Shown here one piece after another: positions 1 through 13,909 of a stretch of DNA of 64,000 bases. The notes beneath the pieces were generated by a model. It did no database searches, had not been told where the DNA came from, and saw nothing but the letters and a program-made list of their open reading frames with translations. This stretch comes from Metopolophium dirhodum (Eukaryota > Arthropoda > Insecta > Hemiptera > Aphididae), in contig NC_083566.1 in assembly GCF_019925205.1 (NCBI RefSeq), forward strand, positions 33,356,001 through 33,420,000, read 5' to 3'. The number at the start of each line of letters is the position of its first letter. Within the stretch, counting starts at the first letter, position 1. Position numbers and translations under genes: made by a program.

Positions 1-2990
1 AAATATACAATACATTACACATACACATACATTTTTAAGAAAAATTATTCAAGAACATATGTATATAAATACTTGGCATGTGTTTAAATACTTTTCAAAT
101 ACTTATTTAATTGTACTAGTATGGTGCAGAAAATTAATTTTTTTGATTAGTAATACCCGATTTAAAATTGTAATGTTAATCTAAGTAGCATTAGAACTGT
201 ATAGGTACTACCTAAGTCATTGTGTGTAGGCACCAGAATATGAAAATAAATACTAAATAGTTATATTTTAATAAAATAATTTAATATTAATTAAAAAATA
301 AACGGTTGTTAATCAAATTTAAAATAAAATATGTTTAATAATTTTGATTTTAATTATAAATACAATAGTATAATAAAATTATTATCAAAAAAACCATCAG
401 AAATGTAATGAATATTCCCTTTGAATTTCTAAAAGTATTTGATTTTTGAATACAATACGTCCAAAACAGTATTTTAAATACTTTCCAAATACTTAATTTA
501 AAAATTATTCTAAATAATAGTAGGGACTTTAAAATATACATTTACACAAATGCTTTATAGGACTGGTTATTAAGAATAACAAAAATAGGCAATAACTACT
601 ATTAATATTAAATATTGAAACATGTATTGAATATTCTACTTAAAATTTATATTTACCAATTTTAATACTATTATCAAAGTCGTTAAATACTGTCGGTTTT
701 GGTTTTTGTTTAGAGATGTTTCATCTTTATTTCAATACCAATTCAAGAACTAGTCTAAACATTTTAGGTAAATTACTTAATAAATTGTTCCCAATATTAT
801 CGCGTTAATTGTAGAATAATTATCATAGATTTGTAAAGTAGAAATAATATAAGCCAAAGAGCGTTTTAACATTATTGAAAGGTAGATAAAAAAAAAACAC
901 TGAATAGGTACATTTATTTTTCATTTACATGACATAAAAGTAAAAACATTCGCAATTCATGTAATATGCAATGCAATGCACTTAAACTTTTTTTTTTGTA
1001 TTACACGGCTTTTTACAAAACGGCATTTTGTTTGTATAATGTCAGTCAGCTTTTAAATTGAAATTATTACAAACAATGTTTTAACAGGTAATAATTCTGT
1101 TATTACGTTTTATTATTGTAAACTTTTTACTCAGCTCCCAAATTATTCAATATTTATTGTTTATGCTTTTCAATAAATAAATTCACATCAAAAAATAATA
1201 TTTCCAAAATGTATTAGTCAGCATATATTGAATGATAATAATAATGAATAAATAAATAGTCCTATAGAGTCATTAAAAAGTTTATACATTAAATCGTTTT
1301 TATGATAAGCTCTACCTATGGCTTATTGGATAATACTATTTTTGTTTTGTTTATTGTAAGTGTACAACAAAGAGGATGATGCATTAACATAAACGTGAAA
1401 TATTAAAATTAAAAAAATCAATAATATTTTTAACTTACGCGAATCGTTTTTGAGTAGGATACATTTATTTGTTTGTTTATTTTTTTAAATTTTACTAGAA
1501 CGTTTAGAAATTTAAAAATTTACTAATTTTCGTAAAGTTCAATACATACGTTAAAAATAATTTAAAAGCCGATATTAAAGCAAAAAAATAACTTGTAGGT
1601 ACATTTATTATACGTATTATACTTACCAGATGGTTATTTTACGGTGATCTAACATTTTTATGCAGACTATCTTTTATTTAAAATCACTTCGTTCTAAAAG
1701 AAATCACTATTTAATTATTTTACTATTTAATGTACCTATAAATATTAAATACGTTCAAAAATATTGATTAATATATAGGTAAGCTATTGTTTGATGATCA
1801 ATTGATATCAAATGATACTTAATAATAGTTGTTTTTCATATTATTTATCTAATTATTATTTTATTTTAAAAAGATTAATATTTCTTAAAAAAAAACTATA
1901 TTATTGTTAAAAAAATTTTTCATACCCAAATCAAAAAAAAAATGGTAAATTTTAATATTGAAAGTTGTATATTAAACATAGATAGACATTTTTATGATGT
2001 ATATTGTATATATAATGAACTTTTACTCCCACCACTATGTTTTGCTTAATAATACTCCTTTGACAGTTGATATTGAAAAACAAGACGCCACGCACTTTGT
2101 CTCAACTTAGGAACTATGCCAACAATAAACAGGTACATATATCTTTTTACTGACTAAAGAAACAGATATTATTTCATTTTTGAAAATGTTTACCTGTCGA
2201 AAAATATTTACTTTTATACGAGATGGGAAATTATATCTAAATTAGGATCTTTTTACATATTTAGTTGTTATCCAGTTTCCGATATAATGCAAAGATTACA
2301 GAGTTCCAGTATAAAAAATCGACTGGCCAAATTCCATGAATTGCACACGTTTTTTACGAGTTTAATTATTACTAAATACATATTGTATGTTAGTTTTGTG
2401 CAAGATACAACTATGTATAATCAAATATTAAAAGTATAATCACAGGATCCATTATTATACAGGGTGACTCGCCGAGGATCCTAATCCTCATTTTTCATTT
2501 AATAATGAATTTAAAATCAAATACTTAAATAAACTCCAAGGAAAATAATTATTAAGTTAATAATTAAGAGACTGATAATAAGTAATATATAAATATTATT
2601 ACATCTGTTTTATAGTTTTGTAAAACTATTTTTGAGGACTACTATCCTTGGTTGTATTTTTATAACTCAGAAAATACTCGTTCGTATTTTGATTAAATAC
2701 ATTAACAACATTTTCAAAAAAATCTGCTTCAAAAACACAGTAAATAAAAATGACTCATATTTGAAAAAAAAGTTTGCTCCTTAAATGGCGAAGAAAACGT
2801 AAGTATATTATTTGATAATAATATGGTCAAAAAATCATAATTTGAATTAATTCATTAATTAAAGAAAAGTGGCGGTGAGGACTAACGTTTATAATTATCG
2901 TTATGCATAATCAGTAATCACAGTCGGCATTAGGACTTATAAATTATAATGTATATGCGACTAGATATACGGGATTTTGCATTTAATTAA
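1..2990. other. AT-rich non-coding stretch
   Basis: I see no gene here. It is dominated by A/T runs and stops in all frames. At 2460 there is one CAGGGTGACTCGCC-type terminus preceded by TA, which resembles the end of a TA-target transposon, but I found no matching right end. Confidence 0.5.
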
Positions 2991-3039
2991 ATGTTTACAA
3001 TTTACACCAATAATTAGACGTGACCATTGAATAATTCCC

Positions 3040-4303
3040 GTCGTCCGTAACTTCTGCAGAAACGAGAAAGCCGTTTTCTTTGAAAAACATATTTGCATGT
3101 TTCAGGCGTTAGCCGACCCAAATCAAAAATAAAAAAAAATCTTAAAATCTTAAATAATTGCAGTTGTGTTAAAAAAGTCGCGGGACAAATTATTTTGTAT
3201 AAGAAATATGCATACAAATTGAAAGGATGGAAAATTAAAAGAAATAAACATGACATAATCAAGTACAAAATATTTAATTTTTTTAAGAAAAATTATTCCT
3301 TAATAATATGTTAAAGTCGCATCAATAGATGTTTTGTCGCCATCAGCCGGTCTCAATCGCCGCATTAGATGTTTGACATTAAAAAACGTCATTGCGGAAA
3401 TCGTCGTGGGCTAGATTGAATATATTGATATCGTTTAATTTCTAAAAATGAACGACGGTACGACATTTTTACGTTGCCGCCGCATTGATTTTTTTATACT
3501 TATAATCGCTATATTCACCTCAATTTGTATTGTTATCCTATTTGATTTATTATCGCCCTGCCATTGTACTAGAACTGTAGATAGACAGTGCGCGTGTATA
3601 GACGCTCTGTAACGACAAAATACAATATTTCTGGTACCCTACGCGTTTCACGTATGCGTAAACTTCTGCAGAAATGAGAAAATTGTTTTTTAAATAACAT
3701 TTGAATGTAGCAAGTTTTGTTATTCGTAACAAATCAAAATGATATAAAAACCATAAAATCTTGAATATAGTCGTAGCTGTATTAAAAAGTGTCACTGCGG
3801 GAATTATCGCGGACCATAGACGTGGCGAATTAGGAATTTTTCACGGGTAAGACAAGTCTACTATTTCACTCACCTTGCAGCGTACCTATATACCAATATT
3901 CCGATAAATCCGGTCATTATCATATTATTTGAAACGCACATTCATAGTTTCAACTAAATTGTAGGCCAACTCACAACCCCTTAAGAAACTCGGACGACGG
4001 CTGCTCCTTGAATCTCGATTACCTACCTCCAACGCCTCGCTTCTGTCACGGACTAGTTTTATAATAATTAATATTATATAACTTCCGAACACGAACGACG
4101 GTACATTTCTGCCGCATCGATTCATATAATATTAAACTTGACAGTTGACCGTTATTCTCGCCTCAGTCTGCACAGGTATTGTATTTTTGTCTTATTTGAT
4201 TTATTAACGCTCTGCCATTGTACTAGGTACGCGTTAAATGTGAATTACACGCGCGCTGTATCGACAAATAATATTTCTGGTACCTTACGCGTTTCACGTT
4301 CGT
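3040..4303 (+). repeat. Tandem duplication, two diverged units of about 0.62 kb
   Basis: Two segments occur in the order a1-b1-a2-b2. Segment a (key word ACTTCTGCAGAAAYGAGAAA) starts near 3050 and again near 3661. Segment b (AACGACGGTAC ... TTTGATTTATTAWCGC ... TGCCATTGTACTAG ... TTTCACGT) starts near 3450 and again near 4094. Copies are spaced about 611-644 bp and are clearly diverged. No protein is evident: reading frames crossing it are short and the two copies do not share one. Confidence 0.7.
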
Positions 4304-4468
4304 TTTTTTTCAGCGATAATACACTACCTACCTATTCTGTTTGCGTGTTTTTATTTCACACAATACCTACCTCTGGATCGTCGTCAATCAAAATAAGAAT
4401 GAAATATATCCAATACGAAACGGGCGATCAAAAAACTAAACAGATTGAAAAAAAAATAGTTGTTATAT

Positions 4469-4470
<2 letters not shown>

Positions 4471-4499
<29 letters not shown>
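4471..4499. repeat. (AAT)n microsatellite
   Basis: About ten uninterrupted AAT units. Confidence 0.95.
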
Positions 4500-4500
<1 letters not shown>

Positions 4501-4589
4501 GATAAATTTACAATTTATTGCCGCGTGGATCAGTGATTTCCATGCGAACGTTTTGTGTAACAGGCTTTTACGTCCACTGAAAGTCAATC

Positions 4590-5735
4590 GTAGTTATAGG
4601 TATGATATCGTTTGAAAATCACGCGATCGTCTGTAATTGGTTAATATAACGTTCCGAGGTTCTGGTTCTGTACAAATATACCTAAATTATAATATTTTGT
4701 CAATTACATATTATTTCACCATTCGTGCCGGACCGTATTGTAATAAATGAACTATTGTATTGAAACCAATAGATTATAGACACATTAGGTATATGTATAA
4801 ATTAGTGATTCCCAAAGGGTATGCCGTGATATCTAAGTATTCGCGTAGGTATGTGTTTCCCAGCTCTTGAGTACTTATTTTCGGAAAATAGACCGACAAA
4901 ATATACTCTAGTGTGCCGCGACGTACGTAACTAATAATGCCTAGGCCTGCACTTCACTGTTCGTAAACTTTTCACATAGGTCATAGTCGACATTCGCGCC
5001 TAGTGTAGTGCAATAATAAGTAGGGCTCGTAAGTTGTAGGAGCTAAAAAAGGACAGTAAAATTGTAAAATACCTATGCATGAAAAAATTTCAAATATGCA
5101 AAAAAGTTTGTTAACAATTCAAAACTAAAAAAAAAAACATTTTATGTTGTTATTAAATTGTACTAAAAGAAATGGAAAATTTGGCAAAATAAATTTATAA
5201 TATTTAATATAATATGGCGTAAAACTGTATAGTGTATACCAATTTTGACCCATTTTGACGTTTTAATAAACTGAAAAAAATAGTTGAAAAAATATAAGAT
5301 AGCACAACGGAATATTAGCGCGATACAGATTAAAAATAGATGATTATAATAGTCGACTGCGAGGATAACAATAATTAATACGGAAATACATATTATAAGT
5401 ATAAGTACCTACGTTAAAAAATAATTAGTTATATATTCAATATCATTATTAGCATACACAGCATAAGAAAAAAAAAATCATTTTTTTTTTTTTACTAATA
5501 TGGTAACTAAATATGCACTTTTCCTCTAAAATTTACTAAATGCCAATAAAAAAAGCGATTGTTTTTATAAACAAGTAAATTAATTATTATAACACATGAT
5601 ATTTTTAAATAAATACAAATTAATTAAAGTTATTCTCCGTTTGAATTTATACTTAATTTCATCAAAATGTACACTTAAAACATCTATAAAAAAAATTGTG
5701 TTTAAGTATATATTTTTTATATTCTATGGTTTCAG
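4590..5735. other. Non-coding stretch
   Basis: No gene or convincing repeat. Long A-runs occur near 5120 and a mixed A/T run near 5470-5490. Confidence 0.4.
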
Positions 5736-5736
5736 T

Positions 5737-6740
5737 ATTAAACACTTATGAGAAACTTTGTTTTCAATTTTTTATCCTTAGCTATAAAAATTAAACATTT
5801 TATACATTTTTAATGACAACATTATTTGCAATTTACATAATATCGACGAATAGAGAACATTTGTTAATGAAACAATCAAAACTGTACAATTAATAGAAAA
5901 ACAACAAAAATGTTATATTATCATATAATGTAGAAAAATATTAATATAAAGAAAATTATGTATCGTATGCTATTATGATGCTTAAAAATATGGTGTCATA
6001 TCAATAGCTATCAAATTATATCATAAAAAAATCGTTTAATAAAATATTCAATATCAGTAAAATAAATAGAAAAAAAATAAAGGTACTCTCATACAACATA
6101 AGAAAATATGAATATATTTTATTGCATAAAAATATTTAAATATTTAAGTTTTGAAATGTTGTGGCTTATTAATGGCTACTGCTCCTAAAAAAGTTCGTGC
6201 AGTATTCATTGACGCCGTGACCATGGTCCAGGTATTGGTGTCGGGGTTGTAAAATTCTACAGAATCTAAAGTAGAAGTTCCGTCACTACCACCGACGACA
6301 TACAATAAACCATCAAATGCAACTACTCCTAAATTGAAAAATTAACTTAAATTAAATATATTTTTAATAAAAAAAAATATTTAGAAAATTATTTAATTAC
6401 CTGCATTTTGTCTACACAGATGCATGTCTGCAATATAAGTCCAATCTCCAGTACTTGGTCTGTATGCTTCAACACTACTATGAACTTTTGATCCATCATA
6501 ACCACCCACAGCATACACTACACCATCTAAAACTCCTACTCCCACAGCACTGCGACATACAGACATTTTTGCAACAGGTGTCCATTTATCAAGACTGGGA
6601 TGATAACATTCAACACAGTTTAATCTCTGCTCTGAATCATAACCTCCTACCTATACACAATTGAATTAATACAACTTTAAAAATGCCGTGCCCTAGACAA
6701 TAATATCTACAATATTATTGCATAGCATTAAAAAAAAAAT
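5737..6740 (-). repeat. Source copy of a segmental duplication (kelch 3' end)
   Basis: This block covers the 3' flank, exons 10 and 9 and part of intron 8 of the kelch-like gene. It is repeated in the same orientation at about 16720-17580. Shared landmarks are CTTATGAGAAAC near 5747, TAATATCGACGAATA near 5839, both exons, and TTGCATAGCATT near 6718. Confidence 0.75.
6118..6123 (-). terminator. Poly(A) signal of the kelch-like gene
   Basis: TTTATT on the plus strand reads AATAAA on the coding strand, about 20 bases after the stop codon. This implies a very short 3' UTR. Confidence 0.6.
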
Positions 6741-8795
6741 TTTATTTAGTAAATTATTTACTTTTTAATTTAATATTTTAAATTATCTAAACATTTTACT
6801 ATGGAGATATTATATTCCGTGATTGTTCTTCGGGAAATTTTTTTTATTCCGCTCACAATTATGACGATTCTAGGTATTGAAAATTTAACATATTTATCAT
6901 AAAATAAAATATTAGTTTACCGCATATAAAAGATTGTTCAGTACTCCAATACCAACACTACTTCTTCTAGTAGACATACTGGATACCATACGCCATTTTT
7001 GAGTAACGCAGTCGAAAACTTCTACACTATTTAAACAACTCTCACCATCAAAACCGCCAACCTTGAATTTATTATATAACTTATATGTACCTACTTTATA
7101 ACAAAAATTACTAATAAACTAATAAATAATATTTCAACATAACTTACGGCATATACACAATTATTTATTACACCTACACCTAAAAGTCCTCGTTCAACTG
7201 ACATATCAACAGTTGGTTTCCAACAAGGTGATTCTGAAGATAAATCTAGCAAGTCAACAGAACAATGAAGTGAATTGTAATGAAAACCGCCCACTGCAAA
7301 CACGGAATTATTTTTTACTACAGCTAGACCAACACCACGACGGGGTGTAATCATTTTTGGTCCAATTTGCCATCGGTTGATTTTTGGGTCATACCATTCT
7401 GTACTACTATTTGCTGTACTCCCAATTCCGCCGACAACAAAAATTACCTGTTACAAATAAATCGATTAAAATAATGGAAAGATGAATAAATCATAACGGA
7501 ATCATACTTTATGAAAACCACTATCCTTTCTAGGTTTAATCCGGCTGATTTGTGTAAAAGGGATCAGCTCATCTGAATTATTAAGTAAATGAAAATGTAA
7601 TGCCTCAATTACGTAATCTTTACCTTAAAAATTATAAAATATATAAACAATAAAATATGATTTCATTCACAATAGATACATATTTAAAAAAAATACTAAC
7701 ATGTAAGACAATCATTAAGAAGAGGTTCCTTAATTACATTTTTCAATATATAATTTTTCGATGTTAATGGTAACCGTACGTGTCCCATTAATTGGGGTAA
7801 AATACATTTTCTGGAACCCAAATCATGTTTTACCCATTGAATAACACATTCAAATACCTACAACAATAAACATGGACAATTATAAATTAATTAGACTACC
7901 CACATATATATAAGTATGATAATTCATTTTTCCTCCCATTTAACTAAAATATAATAATAATCAATTTTAGTCTGTTTACTTTTTCTTCAGATGGAACTTT
8001 AATTTCATCACTAGAGATAAATTTTACTAATTGTTCGGATGATAGAGATAGGAATTCGACTCCTTCAACCACTTCTCTAAGAATCAAAATATAATAATAA
8101 TAAATACAATTTCCTTATAGAATCAAAATAATAAATAATATTTCATACGAAAAGTGTTGATGAATATATAATTCTGAACTTGTTAACAATTCCGTACAGC
8201 TATGTAAATCAGCTAACATATTTATACCAATACAGTTTGTAGGGCACAGTTGTGCCTGTAAAAAATCACAGCAAGCATCTTTCACTTCTTGAAACTGCAA
8301 GAGATTTGAAGCTGGTAACAAAACCTTGAGATATAAAAGAATTAAAAATTTAAAAAACGTTGAATTCTCTAATGAAATTTAACTTTATCCATTATTACCT
8401 GTACATTTTTTTCAGTGACCAGGATTTCTCCTGAGTACATAAAGTCTACTAAGAGCTGTAATGCAGACGAATCTAATTGTCTCATCACAACGAGATCTTG
8501 ATTCTTTTCTTCAAAATTTGTGAACATTGCATAGAAATATTGACAAGCCGATGCTAAAACAACTTTATGGCCGTATATAATTGTTCCATCATCTGTTTCT
8601 AGTTTAATATCACAAAAAAACTCGTCTCTAAAAATAAAAATCCATACTAATATTCATCTAGCAGTTGAAATCACTTACTACCTACTTGCGTAATGATTGT
8701 AACACTTTGAATATCTCCGCATAAGACGATTTACTATATTCGTACTTTTTTGGTTCCCATTTACTGGGTTCTGGTATTTGCTTTGTATTTTGCAT
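6144..8795 (-). CDS. Kelch-like protein (BTB-BACK-6x Kelch), probable Cullin-3 substrate adaptor
   Basis: Ten exons join in frame on the minus strand: 8795-8686, 8627-8399, 8324-8149, 8076-7980, 7857-7701, 7623-7508, 7447-7148, 7061-6921, 6650-6401, 6328-6144. Every junction is GT-AG, and the exons total 1761 bases (586 residues plus stop), the usual KLHL length. Residues about 28-135 are a BTB domain (FCDIKLE, YGHKVVLAS, LVDFMYSGEI). BACK follows at about 140-245. Six Kelch blades run from about 296 to the end, each with a VGG diglycine followed by a conserved Tyr or Phe and, in most blades, a Trp. KLHL proteins bind Cullin-3 through BTB/BACK and recruit substrates for ubiquitination through the propeller; the substrate here is unknown. 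The ATG at 8795 is the first Met. The frame stays open upstream to a possible acceptor at 8837-8838, so a non-coding or short 5' exon is likely. It resembles ring-canal kelch/KLHL2-3-type proteins, but I would not assign an orthologue. Confidence 0.93.
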
Positions 8796-8839
8796 TGTCA
8801 ATTTTATATTAAGTCCAGGAATTGAGGGCTTTAAGACTA

Positions 8840-9950
8840 AAAACATGCAGGTATGATATTGTATGGTATGGTATGGTATTTAGAAATCAATTATAACTTA
8901 TAAGTACTTATCGATAAAAATAATAAATAAAAATTCAAAATTAATTTAAATTTTAAATTCAACAAAAACCAATAAATTAATTATATTATTGTTCATAATC
9001 TTGTTCATGGGTAGTATATTTCGTTTTTTGGGGCCGTTTCACAGTTGTGTTATGAGTAATGACGCGAATATCGGAATATCGAACAATATTATATGATATT
9101 ATAACAACAATACAACAATATTCGAACAATATCGAACAATAAAATTATATCCTTCCACTTTAACATATTCATGAAAATTGTACCGTTCTGTAATTTTATC
9201 GAAAAAACGGTAATTTTGAAGTTACTATATACAAACATTAAAATATACGATAATCTCATTTACAAATACTGGCAACACTGAATTTCACACCGTCTTGCTA
9301 CGACGCTCGACCGATGGTGTTACACACACGCCAAAAGATATTAATTCACATCAATAATTTATTATAATAGGTATAACATTAAAAAATAATAATAAATAAT
9401 AACTCACGAGTCACGGATATACCGGCAAGCGGACTGGCCAGCTGTAACGCTACCTGTAAAAGTATGAACATTGAATGATTTAAATAATAATAATAATAAT
9501 AATACACTCGTACATAAGAGATCAACCTCAGCTATAGAACTGGAACAAACACAAATAGTTAAGCATTCGGCCAATAATATAAGTAACAATAAGCAACAAG
9601 TCAATAATACATATTTCGTACCTATACGGCAGTTTGCGCTCACTTACGAATATACGAAAAATATACGTTAAAATAATATAAACGCGACAGGAACGAAAAC
9701 AATAGGATGTGGCACTTTTGTTTTGTACAATATTATAGTACATTAATATGAGAAAAACTATATTATCAATTATTATTAGTGATTATTTAACAGCTGGTTG
9801 TACTAATATTTGAATAAATGTGAGTGCGTGTGTGACGTGTGTGCGAGTGTTGGGCCGCTGGGATGATCACGTCTTGTACATACCGGTTTAGATCACAGAT
9901 GTCTATATACAAAGTAGATAAGGTACTCCTATATAATTAACATTTTTATC
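8840..9950. other. Upstream region of the kelch-like gene
   Basis: AT-rich, with an (AAT)6 tract near 9485-9503 and repeated ATCGAACAATA words near 9078-9147. It probably holds the first intron, but no 5' exon can be fixed from sequence. Confidence 0.4.
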
Positions 9951-9954
9951 GAGT

Positions 9955-10330
9955 GAAGCTCAGCTGTCGACGGCCGCCATTTTCTCGGGGGGCAAAACAT
10001 TTCATTCGTTATAGGTACAAGACGTATTAGGAACAACGTCGGTTTTAATGGTAAAATAAAATAGTAAGTGTGAAATGACTTAGATAAAATATTTTTTTTT
10101 GTTTCTAAAACTACAGGTTTAGAAATAATAAAATACAATACGTGATAAATCGTAATTAATCTTAGTTGTCGTATGAAACACCATGCAATTGCCTGCCGAC
10201 CTTGATGCTTCAATTCACGGCGGGAGTTCGCTATCTAGTACTATATAGATAAATGTGGTTTAGATATCGTCAGCGGCGGTATAGGTCAACTGCACAGATA
10301 ACTGTAATTGGCCGCGCGCGACTTATTCGA
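9955..10330 (-). promoter_or_regulatory. Candidate promoter/first exon of the kelch-like gene
   Basis: A GC-richer patch about 1.2 kb upstream of the first coding exon. On the minus strand it contains GAAAATGGCGGCC (plus 9974-9985), a motif like the Pho/YY1 sites common at transcription starts, plus CpG-rich words near 10310. The position fits an upstream 5' UTR exon. No transcript evidence is available. Confidence 0.3.
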
Positions 10331-10339
10331 ATCGAACAG

Positions 10340-13228
10340 CTGATATAAAATCATTGTATACGAAAAAAAATATTCTGAGCGAAAACCGCTGTCAGCACGA
10401 TATTATAATTATATCATGGTAACGTTTTATGTTTTTAAATCGCAAACATAATAATGATGTGATTCACCGAACATTCTTATACTCCGTTTCCCTTGAACAG
10501 TGCAATTATTGAAAATCTGATTTTGGAATTTATAAATATACCCAAATTAGCTACCGAATTTTTAATATCTTGAGATTCTTTTGAATATAATTACTTATTT
10601 ACTTATTGCTTACTTAAATACGTGTGTTCTATGGATAATGAATATGCGTACATCTGTTTTTCTCTTTTTTACTGTAAATTATTTGGTAGATAATTTTTCT
10701 GAAAATGTCGGTTTATCAAAATCAAAATATAAGTAGGTACTTACATAAATACTAAAATACATAATAATATGCTATGATATGTTTAATTCATATTTATTGT
10801 ATATATTATATATTTATATAGGCACTACTCTACTAGGTACGTATTAATAGTGTGAGTAAATTATTATTATAGATCAATAATTGTGAATTATTTTGAAACC
10901 CACAATATAAAATATTTGTTGAACGCAATCGTGCTGTGTTTTCTCAATACTACAAAAAGATAAAATATGCACAATCATGTTTATGTAAAAAATGCAGGTA
11001 AAAAGTTAAAAAATTTTACAGTACAAATTTTGAGTCCTTACAGTTATTTATTATTGAGTGACAACGAAAATACAAAATCGGTTTTGCATAATATAAATTC
11101 CTATTTTTTCCTGGTTATTTTGAAAAGAACTGGACATATTTACTTTTGATCTCCCAAAGTAATAACAATTGTTATTTATCTTAAGATGTAATATTGCTAC
11201 ATAAAAATGCTAGTTAAAAATCAAAGCGTTTTTGCTACAATAAAAAGTGTAATTAGAAATAAAAAATCACGACATTTTACAAAGTCAATCAAAATACATT
11301 CATCGTCCTCTCAGAGTCCAAAATATGTCAAGTCCACCGCGATAGACGAAGCTACTGTACATTTCATAAAATAGATCCGTTCCACTTAAGATATTAATGA
11401 TTAATTTTTTTTTTCAAAGAATAAATAAATGATTTAAACACAATATTATAATATACAATATATATTATATTATAGTTTATTTACTATATAAGTACCTTCT
11501 AATATTCACCTATTGGTAATAAACTATAAAAGTAATATTATGGTACCAATACTACCAACGACAATATCTAAAAAAAAAAATCAAAATTAAATGTCTTAAA
11601 AACAGGTCATAATGTAACTGCGGAAAAAACAAATCAAAATGTCACCTTATCTAAAAAAAATTATATTTCATACTTTTATGGCTTTGTGAAAATGGCACGA
11701 GAGTCAGTTGTTGATTTATATAGATGCAGAAGAGCGGGAAAAAACTAATCAAAGCAGTAATATTGTAAAAAAGTCAACGATAGTCATTAAAAAATTGAAC
11801 AACTATACGCGCTGACTGTTGACTGAACTGCTTTTGTTTTTCGGGATTGGTTTTTATAAATCTTCTAACCATGAACTACTAGTAACTGACTTGTATCTCA
11901 TGACTTTAAATTCTAATCGATGATTATTTGCCGGGCGCTGTCATACTGCCATTACAGTTTTAATCAATCTATGTGATTACAATATATTATATCTTTACCT
12001 ATATATAAACGATACTGTCCCGAGAGACTGATTCATAACAACGCGGAGCCGAACCTATTAGCGAGAGCTATTGATTTGACATTTAACTCATTTAACTCAA
12101 ATTACTTTTAACATAAACTATATCTGTAGTTCAAAGACTTAGCTATAAAATGATAAGACAATTTTTAGAGCTTTTTTATATACATAGTGTTTTTTTTTTT
12201 ACACGGACCTCTGCGGAGGTTTTTTGTTGGAATATATTATACTTCTACAAATTATACCCGTACACTGATTGCACATATTATCATGTAACTAAGGATTTAT
12301 ACTGACATTGGAAATTTGGGAATTTTATGAACTTGCCTATGTTATAATTTATTTTTGTCGTACGCGAAATCAATTCTTTTGACTATACGAATTACGTTAT
12401 TATTACTATTATTTTTTTTAATACCCTGGGGGTTTAATAGTTAAACAATCCTCAGGTCCTTACTCAGAATGACCGTCACAGAGACCGTCACATCTTACAC
12501 ATATACAGAATACAGATTATAAATAAAAGCAGGATACATGATAATCTTAAGCACAATTTGGTATACACGTCGTATTATCTCTGTAGAAAAAAAGTTTTCA
12601 AAATATTTTCCAGTGTTATAAAACCGCATAGGCAATAAAGAAAAAAATTAAAATTACAAAAAGAGAACAGTGACAGTTATGACTTTATGAGTATTAAAAT
12701 ATAGAAAGCATTTTACATAATACCCCGAGGTGGTTGGCAAAAAATCCAGAAGAGCGACTGTGATCAGGAGGAAAATCCCCCTAGTTTATAATAAAAATGT
12801 ATCATACGCCTGATAAAAAGATATTATACGTGCAATAATTCATTGTACGGCATACCTACGTACAATCAAAAGCGTTGTTGTGTCGACCGTGTCCCCTCAG
12901 GTCGGTCTGAAATTTACTGGAGAGTGATAAATATATTTTTGACAAGAGCATTTTACTTTTAGACATCAATTACGCTGGAACTACTTACACAGTCTTTCAT
13001 TTTGAAACAAATACACTTTTTCATTAGGTAAGTAAAGATTTCGACATTTTCGGTGTGGGTGTACATGTTTTTACATTATAATAATATATATAGTACAGTA
13101 TACTGTAAACAATAAAATAACTTCAGACCCCATAGGAAGACCGTTATTGGACCCATCGGATAACATTTCATCCCTGCCACCCCCTTCCCACGATCACGTA
13201 AAGTCTACTCTGAGTCTCCGAATACATT
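10340..13228. other. Non-coding stretch
   Basis: No gene recognised. A short direct repeat (GACCGTCACA twice, 12471-12490) is present. Otherwise AT-rich sequence with short chance reading frames. Confidence 0.4.
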
Positions 13229-13231
13229 ATA

Positions 13232-13904
13232 CAGGATGATTCATAAAGCATGATCACCACCTTTTTCTTCTTCAACAATGCCGTTCTAATTTTTAAATTT
13301 TTAAATATACTTAAAGACTATTGAAATTATTGAAATTTTTTTACTACTGAAGGAGTGTTCCATTGAGATGCAAACGAGTAGTTTTTGAGTTATTTAACTT
13401 TGTGCACTAAGGATAATAGGTCCATGATTGAACATTGTAATATGGGGGCTATGGTGAATTGACAATTTTAGTAATTTTAAATTTAAATACACCCATCAAT
13501 ATTCATATAAATTTATAAAATCTGTCCATGTACCTATAACAAATACTACATCCAACGTCGCATCCGCTATTTTATATTTCATTAACATTTTATAACTGAT
13601 AAGCTGTGTTTTCGAATTTTGAAAAGTAATTTTGATAGGTATTTTACATAAAAATTTTTTGAAAAAATTATCTACCAAATAATTTACAGTACAAAAAGGG
13701 GGGGGGGGGAAGTTCTCATTTGAAATACCCAAAGTTTAAATCGCCACATCAGAACGCTTCTTAAAAAGTACAAACGATTCGAAGAATTCGAAAATAAGGT
13801 AATAATAGGAAGGTTCAATAGAAAATGCAAAAATCTAAATATTACCGCAAGTTCGTTGTTAAATGAAAAAATGTGGGTGAGCGTGCTTGGCGTGGTTCAC
13901 CCTG
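13232..13904. mobile_element. Tc1/mariner-like MITE, TACAGGGTG family, copy 1 (673 bp)
   Basis: The left end CAGGATGATTCATAAAGC and the inverted right end (GCTTGGCGTGGTTCACCCTG) form imperfect terminal inverted repeats. Both ends are flanked by TA, as expected for a Tc1/mariner-type target duplication. There is no coding capacity. A G11 tract lies inside near 13700. The same termini recur at 36652-37739 and 41969-42928. Confidence 0.65.
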
Positions 13905-13909
13905 TATGT

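Noticed and set aside
2460..2490. CAGGGTGACTCGCC transposon-like end
   Set aside because: No matching right end found, so element limits cannot be given.
4138..4536. 132-codon open frame
   Set aside because: Crosses a decayed tandem repeat and an (AAT)n microsatellite; the poly-Asn is the microsatellite and the first tandem copy does not share the frame.
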